Assembly (NCBI GenBank): GCA_008360975.2
Contig: VLJF02000046.1
Coordinates: forward strand, 1 to 64,000
Source of the DNA: Lichenostomus cassidix
Taxonomy: Eukaryota; Chordata; Aves; Passeriformes; Meliphagidae
Reading direction: 5' to 3'
Length of the DNA stretch: 64,000 bases
Shown: positions 56,244-64,000 of the stretch, in pieces
Layout of the letters: every line of letters starts with the position of its first letter
Position numbering within the stretch: position 1 is the first letter of the stretch
Program-made: the position numbers and the translations under genes
The notes under the pieces: generated by a model
The model's database searches: none
Seen by the model: the letters and a program-made list of their open reading frames with translations, nothing else
Told to the model about the DNA's origin: nothing

Positions 56244-56642
56244 AATGGGACCAGAAATTGTTGCCATGGAAATGGACTCTGGCTACAGGCCTGTGCTGGT
56301 GCCCATGGCAACCACCCCTGGCATTGGGTCTCCATGTAGCTGCTGAGGGACCGACCATAGCAATGGGGCCTGGTGATGGCTGCCTGTTAAGGAGCTGAAT
56401 TGTCACAGGCACTCAGAGGGGTTCCATGGAGACATTCCAGGAGTCCCCAGGTTGCTGAAGAGCCAGGATGTGTCAGGCAGAGACAGAAGTTCCATGGAGA
56501 CCTCCTAGAGGTTTCTGGGGATGATAAAGAGCTGGGTGGTCGGAGGCAGTCACAGCCATTCCATGGTGACATCCAGGGGACTTTAGGTTGATAAAAAGCT
56601 GGGATGTCACAGACACTCAGAGAGGCTCTTGTCATGGGCTGA
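56244..56642 (+). repeat. X-box-bearing interspersed repeat, left arm
   Basis: TTGTTGCCATGGAAATGG and TGCCCATGGCAACCACCCC are followed by short repeated units (CCATGGAGAC, GATGATAAAGAGCTGGG). The sequence continues without a break from the CR1 tail, as in the right arm. Confidence 0.6.
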
Positions 56643-57290
56643 GTGGTAGCTTCAGGTGAAGGGTTGTTTGTCTTCTTCATTGGAACAGAATTTTCCTTCT
56701 TCACCATCATGTGCTATGACCACTACGTATTCATCTGCAAACCCCTGCACTACAGGACCCTCCTGGGCAGCAGAGCTTGTGCCCACATGGCAGCAGCTGC
56801 CTGGGCCAGTGGCTTTCTCAATGCTCTGCTGCTCATGGCCAATACATTTTCCCTGCCTCTGTGCCATGGCAATGCCCTGGGCCAGTTCTTCTGTGAAATC
56901 CCACAAATCCTCAAGCTCTCCCACTCTAAGTCTTACCTCAGGGAACTTCGGCTTCTTGGAGTTACTGCCTTTTTATCATTTGGTTGTTTTGTGTTCTTTG
57001 TTTTCTCGTATGTGCAGATCTTCAGGGCTGTGCTGAGGATCCCCTCTGAGCAGGGACAGCACAAAGCCTTTTCCACATGCCTCCCTCACCTGGCTGTGGT
57101 CTCCCAGCACTGGCATTTTTGCTTACCTGAAGCCTCCTTCCATCTCCTCCCCATCTCTGGATCTGACACTGTCAGTTCTGTACTCAGTGGTGCCTCCAGC
57201 ACTGAATCCACTTATCTACAGCCTGAGGAACCAGGAGTTCAAGGAGGTCCTCTGGAAACTATTCGACAACCTTCTCCTTCAGATTGGAAA
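56643..57290 (+). pseudogene. Olfactory receptor pseudogene, OR14-like
   Basis: The fragment covers TM3 to TM7: IMCYDHYVFICKPLHY (the MAYDRYVAICKPLHY motif), ANTFSLPLCHGNALGQFFCE, FSYVQIFRAVLRIPS and KAFSTCLPHLAVV. The first two membrane segments are missing. Near 57108 several bases are lost, so the TM6-TM7 part (FAYLKPPS, then NPLIYSLRNQE) continues in another frame. AATAAA at 57497 may be the old poly(A) signal. Confidence 0.75.
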
Positions 57291-57499
57291 GTTGCCCACT
57301 ATCGCCCTAGGCTTCCCACTCGGGAAAAGCAAGGACTAGCATCTCTTAATTTATGTCTTTATTTTTGCTTAGTCCTTTCTTCCTCTTATTTTTTTTTTGT
57401 TTGTTTTGTGTTACTCTTGTCTTCCTACCTGTTTTTTTTCTCTTGATACAATGAACTCATGTACATATGGCTCTGGGCCTCTTGTGAAGATAAACTCAA

Positions 57500-58960
57500 T
57501 AAAGAAACCTGCAAAAAATGATTTGTCTCATCTCCCCTCTCTTCACACCCTCCCTGGAGCTGTGGGAGCAGCCCCAGCACACAGGAGTGTTCAGGAAGCC
57601 AATGTCCCTCTGTCCCATGGAGGAGCAGCCCCGAGGCCCTTGGGGCTGTCCCTGGTACCTTAGGGGACACTTGCTCCCTGCTGCCTGTGAATCAGGGTTG
57701 CTGCTGCTCGAAGCCCTGGCCAAGGCCAGCAGGACATGGGGATTTCAGTGCTGGGCTCCCCTCCCCTCCACAGAGTCCCCTGGGTGCTGTGTGACCCCCC
57801 AGGCCGTCCTGTCCCCTGGCACAGCCCTGTTGTCCCTGCAGTGCCATCCCCATGGCTGCAGCAGGAAGTGGCCATGGGAACCTTGTGCCAGGGTTGAGCT
57901 CTGGGCCAGCACCTCCACAACCAAAGGGTCTCACTGCAGGGCAGGGCCAGGGGCTGGGCACCTCTTCCAGAGCTGGGGTCAGGAACACACCCAGGTAGCT
58001 TCTCCTGCAAAAGGGCTTTTGCTCTTGTGGGGTTCTGGATGGAATCGGGGACAGGCTCAGAGTCCCAGGAGGATGTCTTGGGAAACAAGGGCTGGACCAA
58101 GAGTTCCCTCCTTGGTTGCACACATCCAAGCAGTCCAAAAGAAGGCTTTGACTGATCTGCCTGTGGCTGATCCACCTGCAGAGGGTGATGATCAATGCCA
58201 TCCTAGAGAGGAATCATGTGCCTCCAGCAGAGCTCAGGGGAACTCCCAGGACAGTGGGTGAGTCCGGGTGGGCAGAGAGTGGCATTTCCTAAAATGAGTG
58301 ACCACCCAAGGAGCTCCCCAGAGGGAAAGGGGAACCCTGAGGGACTGATAAGGACAGTAAAACAGAACAGCACAGCCTTGCAGCAATAGATAAAGTATGC
58401 AACTGAGGCCAACAAGAAGTCATGCACAATGCAAGCAGGATGCCAGCTCAGCTCTGCAAGGCTGAAAAAGCAGAAGTTCTGCAAAACAACAATATTGTCT
58501 TAACTCAAAAGCAGGGGTCAAGGAACAACCACCCGAAAAGGACACCAGATATTGAAGACAGACCCCAAAGAACCATATAATACAATTGTTTCAAAATTGT
58601 TTCCTAGAGCACTGTATAATAATAGTTCTTACAGCTAGTATACTGTGCAGTAAACAATTCTGATTAAGCTATTTTTGTCTAATCACAATAATAATAAATA
58701 ATGTCCATATATTTATATAAATATATCTGGTTTTCCATCCTTAGTCCTGTCGGAGAAAGTTGTACAAAGGTTCAATTCCACCGTTATAATTCTTTACACA
58801 CAAACTGTTGACATAGTCTGGGGCTGAGATTTGATCTAGCCCCTCCCACGCTTCTCTTGCAGGAGTTTAGAAAGCCTGGGGGTCCTGGTGGCCTTTGGAT
58901 ACAAATGAGGGGTGTTGGGGGTCCTTTCTGCATATTATGATCCAATGGGAGCTTCTCTGA
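57500..58960. other. Loop of the inverted duplication; no gene recognised
   Basis: Unique sequence with an AT-rich stretch at 58560-58740 that may derive from an ERV. No exon with family motifs was found. Confidence 0.3.
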
Positions 58961-58969
58961 TAAATTTTG

Positions 58970-59430
58970 CCTGAAGCTCCCACTCTGCCCATGACAGGAA
59001 CTCCTCTGAGTGTCTGTGACATGCTGGCTCTTTGGCAGCCTGGGGACTCCTGGGATGTTATGATGGAGCCCCTGTGAGTGCCTGTGACAGATCAGGGCCT
59101 GAGCAGCCCAAAGTCCCCTGGGATGTCACAACAGAATATCTCTGACTGCCTCTGACCACCCAGCTCTTTGTCATCCCCAGAAAGCCCTGGGAGGTCTCCA
59201 TGGAACCTGTCTCTGCCTGTGACAAATCAGCTTCTTAACAGGCAGCCATCACCAGGCCCTGTTGCTATGGTCAGTGTCCATAGCAACCATCACCAGGCCC
59301 CATTGCTACGGCTGATCCCTTGGCAGCTCCATGGGGACCCAACACTGGGGTGGTTGCCATGGACACCAGCGCAGGCCTGTAGCCAGAATCTGTTGCCATG
59401 GTAACAATTTCTGGTCCCATTCTGAAGGTC
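58970..59430 (-). repeat. X-box-bearing interspersed repeat, right arm
   Basis: This is the inverted counterpart of 56244-56642. It carries a perfect X-box palindrome GTTGCCATGGTAAC (59392-59405) and further CCATAGCAAC and GTTGCCATGG half sites near 59277 and 59353. Confidence 0.6.
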
Positions 59431-59730
59431 ATGGGATCACAGAACCACAGAATTGTCTGAGCTGGGAGGAACCATCAGGATCATCGAGTCCAACTCCTGG
59501 CCCTGCCCAGGACACCCCAACAATCCCACCCTGGGCCTGGGAGCAGTGACCAAACACTCCTGGAGCTCAGAGAGCCTTGGAGCTGTGAGCTCTTCCCTGG
59601 GGAGCCTGTTCAGTGCCTGAGCAGCCTCTGGGGAAAAACTTTTACTGAGATCCAACCTAAACCTGCAGTGATTCATCTCCAGCCCTTCCCTCCAGTCCTG
59701 TCCCTGGTCACCAGTGTGAAAAGGTTCCCA
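59430..59730 (-). repeat. CR1 3' end, right arm
   Basis: The plus strand reads GATCACAGAACCACAGAATT then GGAACCATCAGGATCATCGA, the complement of a CR1 tail on the minus strand. It matches the left-arm copy nearly word for word. Confidence 0.75.
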
Positions 59731-60271
59731 GAGCACCCAGCCATGGACTAGCTCCCTAGGGTTTTGCCATGGCAACCACATCTGGGACCAGCTGTGACAC
59801 TCAGTTTCCATGGGCCAGGGTTTAGGAATGGGATTCCCCAATTTCATGCTCCTGCTAAAACCATGCTGCTGCTCGCTCCCATCCCACCTCCGAAGGAAAG
59901 CACAAAAGCTAAAAATCCCGGGCTGGGACAAGAACAATTCCAGGCAACAGCAGTGAGATAAGGAATGAACAAGAACAGCAACAATATTGATAACAGAAGG
60001 GATAAGACAAAGAAATGATTTACAGGAAAAACTGTGACAGCACCGACCAGCTCTTCCTGACAATGCATTTTCTCCCTCTCAGAAAGGACACCCTTCTCCT
60101 TGGGTGAGAGAGAGTCTCTTCTTTCCCTGTCCCTGGCAATGACTTGGGGTGGGATTGAATAATGATGGGAGCATGGCCAGACCCTTATGTTCTTTGATCC
60201 CACGTCACCTCATCGCCAGGCGCAAGGAAAGGGACAGATGTCTTCCCAACATGAATGACAGGGAATGTGGG

Positions 60272-61166
60272 TCACCAGGGGTCTTCCAACACGGGTCCTC
60301 TGATGGGGGATAAAGTTGGAGCAGCAGACAAAGCTCTTCCCACGGTCAGGACACTCACTGGGTTTTCTTTACCAATGCCTCCACTGGTGTCTGGTAAATT
60401 ATGAGCTCCAGGAGAAGCTCTTCCCACACTCAGGACACTTTTAGGGCCTCTCCCCAGTGTGAATGCACTATTGCCTGACAAGGCTGAAGTTGCGGTTGAA
60501 GCCCTTCCTGCAGTTGGGGTAGAGGAAGGACCTCTCATCTGTGTGCATCCTCTGATGTATGAGGAGATCTGAGCTGCTCCGAAACCTCTTCCCACACTCG
60601 GGATACATATAGGGCCTCTCCCTGGTGTAGATCCACTGGTTGGACATCAGGTGGGATGTAGTTGCTCCACCTGATGCTTTTCCCACATTCAAGGCACTTG
60701 CAGGTTTGAACTCCCTGGTTTGAAGCTGCTCATGGGCCACCAATTTGGAGTTCTGGCTGAAGCTCCAGCCGCTTTCCCAGCGCAGGGTGGGTCTTTCCTC
60801 CTCGGAGCACTGTGGGCTGGCTTTGGAACCCCTCCTCATGGGGGATCTCCATGGGTTTTCCTCCCCATTGGATTCTTGTGCCATGGAGCTTTGAGGGGAT
60901 TTGGACTCCCTGCTCTCCATCCTCAGTTTGTTGCTGGGGGGAAGAAGCACAAGGAGAGGATGGGATTTGCCTCTGTGCCGGAGGGAAGGGAAAGGAGATC
61001 ACTCCCACTCTGTCCCTGGCAGGACAGCAACAGCAGCGGGGCTGTCCTGCATCTGGGGATGATGCTGGGCTGTAAGATGAAGGAGAAGAAAAGAGAAAAG
61101 GTGCAGTGACTTCTTCCTCCCCTGCCTGGGTGTCCTGGGCCATCTTCCTCTTCCTCACAGCCTCCT
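60272..61166 (-). pseudogene. C2H2 zinc-finger gene relic, right arm
   Basis: On the minus strand a leader (MRKRKMAQDTQAG) begins at 61158; the splice donor present in the left copy has changed from GTAAGG to GGGAGG. A second exon follows ([31 protein letters not shown]). Zinc fingers such as [18 protein letters not shown] have lost cysteines (Cys to Tyr), and stops occur near 60470, 60440 and 60390. It is clearly decayed. Confidence 0.65.
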
Positions 61167-61799
61167 CCTATATCTGGACAAGGTCTGGGAATGACAAATC
61201 CTGGTTTGGTGAGAAACAAGGGGAGAGAACTTTGGGCTGGGAGTTCCTCCTGCCAAAGTCCATGCCTATAAGTCACCGAGCATCTTGCCCTCCAAACCAC
61301 CAAGATTCCACAAACACATCAACCCAGGAGTTTTTCCTCTCTGGTCCCTCCACTTTGGGGTTCAGAGTGTTCCCCCTGTCTGGGCTGCTGTGGGTCCAGA
61401 ATGTATTGGCATCGCCCCTCTTGAGGCTGCTGAGGGTCCTGGGAATCCTGGAGGTTCCCCTTCTCTGGGCTCCCCACTTTGGCATCCCACATGTCCCACC
61501 TGTCCAGGGTCCCTGTTTCAATGACCAGGATACCCCTGGGTCCCCCTTGTTAATGCTCACAACCTTTCCAGGCTGCTGGAGACCTCCCAGCTCTGGTATC
61601 ACCCCTCTCTGTTCTCCCCATGCTGGGGTTTCCAGGGGGTCCCCTCTCCCCTGCCAGTACCGGGCAATCCCCACGTGGCTCTTGGCTGCCAATGCAGCTC
61701 CTGACCTGGGCAGACCAACGCCCACTGCAGAGGAGGGACCCCACATCCACCGGGGCTCTGCTGGCAGCCATCTCAGAGAACTGCAAAAAACCACCCCCC

Positions 61800-63530
61800 A
61801 GGGATGCCCCTATTTTGGTTTTGTGTGTCCAGTTGCTGGTAGTGGGGGGGAGGACTGCAGAGGGGACTTCTGTGAGACCCCAGAGACGAGTCCACGCTGG
61901 AGCAGGGGAAAGAGTCCTGACTCCTCTCCTTGAGCAGCAGCACAAATATGGGATGAATTGATGGTGACCCTCATTCCTGTCCCCCTGGGCTGATGAGGGG
62001 GAGCAGGGAGAGACCAGAAGGAGGAGGGGGTATGGTGGGGAGATGCAGCATATTAGCACAAGAAGCATGGTCCCCAGACAGTGAGAAGGCCAAGAACATT
62101 TATTAGAAAAGCATACAGTTTTTATAAAAATTTTGCATTAGATTAAAACAAAACCTCTAGACAGCAAATAAAATAAATGATTACAGCACAGGAATATTTC
62201 TTTCAGAACAAGCCTTATTGTTACAGTTTTTGCAAACTCCAGTGGTTCTATGTTACTTTTTAGCAACTTTGTTACATCTTCTCCCTAGCTCAGTGGAATA
62301 AGCTGTATTTAACCAAGTGGTCTTTGTTCTCCTTTTGCTAAGCTTCCTTTGTTTTCTTGCCCTACAGGTAGGTGTTTTTATGTCATTATCCTGCTCTGAT
62401 TTTTTTATAATAAATTCAATTAATATCCCTAATTCAAATCTGGTTTCCCATGTGTCGGCAGTTGAGCAGGGATCTCTCTCAGTGCTTTTCTCAACCCACA
62501 AAGTCTTGATTGTTTTTTCTCTCCCCTGTACAGTTGCAGAGGGCAGTGACAGAACAGCTTTGGTGGACACCTGGAGTAGTCAGACACCTGAGAGTGGTGA
62601 AGGACACCCAAAATCTTCAGGCAAGGGGGATTAAGGAGACCCCCAAACCCACCTAATGGGTCACAAGCACTTTTCTCCTCTCAAAGGAATTGGGGGAAAA
62701 GCTCACCAACCCCAATAAGGGGGGTGCCAGGACAGACCCGAGGAGAACCACAAAACTGGGGTCAGGCCCCCCCAACTCCCCAGGAGCCCAGGAAGGGCTC
62801 AGGTGTCCAAGCAGCTGCTGCCAGTGGCAGCTGAGAGGGAAGGCCGAGAAGGGCACCAATTGCATGAAATCCATCCCCATTGCATTTAAGCCCATGAGCC
62901 CGAGGCAAGTGGTGCCTGTGCCTGCTCAGCAGCACCAGCCCAGCACTTGCAGGCTCCATCGGGGGCTGCGCTGCCGCCGCAGAGAGCTCAGCATCAGCGG
63001 GGCTGGAGCTGGCAGGGAGCAGCCAGAGGGCTCAGGCTCTGTGCCCAGGGGCTGCAGGGCCGTGAGAGAGAGAAACAGCCCAGAGAAAGCCCTGTGTTCC
63101 CCCGCAGGGACCCCTGTGTCCCCCCCCAGCCCACGCTCCCCACTCCCCGCTGCGAAGCTCATCCAGCGGTTCCGTGCTCCGCTCCCTCGGCAGCCACGCC
63201 CAGCCCTGGGCACAGAGCTCCATCAGCCCCCGCTGCCCCCTCCCCAGGTATCCCCACAGCCAGGGCTGTCTCTTAAAGTTGTAGGGTCCGGAGGGGCCCG
63301 GCCGCCTTAGTCCCAATGGCTTCTGGGGCTTCGGGAGACCTCGGAGGCCTCACCTGGGCCCAAGCTCTCAGCCCTCCCGGCTGTTCAGCTCTGTCCCAGA
63401 GGCGGCTACGGTCAGCCTCAGTGTTCCCAGGCTCGCTCCTTGGAGCGGCAGGGACCACGCGGCGGAGGCGGGTGCCTGCCGGGCAGGAACGCCGTGGAGT
63501 CGCTGGTCGCTTCCCGTGATAAAGAGAGCA
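61800..63530. other. No gene recognised; possible ERV-derived segment and CpG-rich stretch
   Basis: AT-rich sequence at 62090-62420 with an AATAAA on the minus strand near 62100 may be ERV-derived. 62930-63530 is GC-rich. No confident exon was found on either strand. Confidence 0.3.
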
Positions 63531-63990
63531 CGACGAGCTGAGAGTCACCAGTGTGCAGTTTATTAAGGAGAAGCGGCGCGGGGGAGGCACACTGGGGGCT
63601 CTCGGGTGGGGCGGTCCACGCAGCTACCGGGCGCAGAACCCGGCGGGGCTGGGGTCGCGGCGACACCACGCCGAGAGAACAAAGGGAGGGGGTTTTTAGG
63701 GGGAAATACGGGGTTTCCCGGGGAGGAACAACAGGGGCGGAGCCAACGGGGCTCCGGGACAACATGAGGGACAAGCGGGGGAGCAAATGAAATATAACTA
63801 GGGAGGGGATTACACGCAACTCATGGGGGAAGCCCGGCAACAGAACATTCTAGTGAGGGCAAGCAGCAGGGGCGGTGATAGGGGCGGGGAAGCAAACTTT
63901 AAACCAATAAACTTAGGGAGAACTTTCCAGGGGAGGGAGAGTACGGCTCACGGCCCGGCCTCCTCCGAGCCCCAGGATATGGCATCTTCA
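63530..63990 (-). repeat. Possible LTR, minus strand
   Basis: The minus strand carries CCTTAATAAACTGCACACTG near 63560, an LTR-like poly(A) signal with a short downstream tail, and GC-box-rich sequence upstream. Its far boundary lies close to or beyond the window end. Confidence 0.3.
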
Positions 63991-64000
63991 GTGGTTTCTG

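Noticed and set aside
57518..58261. Plus-strand frame of 247 codons downstream of the olfactory pseudogene
   Set aside because: No family motif, no splice sites in phase and Ser/Pro-rich composition; probably chance.
62253..62570. Minus-strand frame of 105 codons, basic C-terminus
   Set aside because: It lies in AT-richer, possibly ERV-derived sequence with no recognised motif or start context.

Overview
The window is avian nuclear DNA, probably from a passerine and probably a small GC-rich chromosome. The evidence is CR1 LINE tails, several ERVL-like and gammaretrovirus-like relics, short GC-rich introns full of private minisatellites, an OR14-type olfactory receptor relic and bird-style C2H2 zinc-finger relics. 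It is not prokaryotic: genes are split by GT-AG introns, and there are no operons or CRISPR arrays.

Layout: 0-9.4 kb is repeat-rich (CR1, solo LTRs, an ERVL reverse-transcriptase fragment and an integrase fragment). 10.4-13.4 kb holds two related CpG-island promoters and a small unrecognised five-exon gene on the minus strand (125 aa); its third intron carries an array of E-box, CCAAT and CTCF-like motifs. 15.3-38.4 kb is the centrepiece, a complete plus-strand FCGBP-like gene with TATA box, 5' UTR exon, signal peptide, IgGFc-binding domain, seven von Willebrand D modules, stop codon and poly(A) signals. I reconstructed 20 coding exons that join in phase to 2,946 aa. 40.1-42.45 kb is the 5' part of a second secreted-protein gene with a NIDO domain (alpha-tectorin-like), split inside a coding exon by a solo LTR and then cut off by a gammaretrovirus-like ERV (42.45-44.4 kb). 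47.3-50.0 kb on the minus strand is a complete six-exon C-type lectin-like receptor gene (241 aa) with a hemITAM-like tail. 54.3-61.8 kb is a large inverted duplication: degenerate zinc-finger genes point toward each other, each followed by a CR1 tail and a repeat carrying RFX X-box palindromes, with an olfactory receptor pseudogene in the loop.

Functionally, the FCGBP-like product is expected to be a secreted mucus-associated protein and the lectin-like receptor a membrane receptor of immune cells. The NIDO gene and the zinc-finger and olfactory copies look dead. All gene models were built by eye from splice sites, phase and family motifs; no alignment or database search was run.
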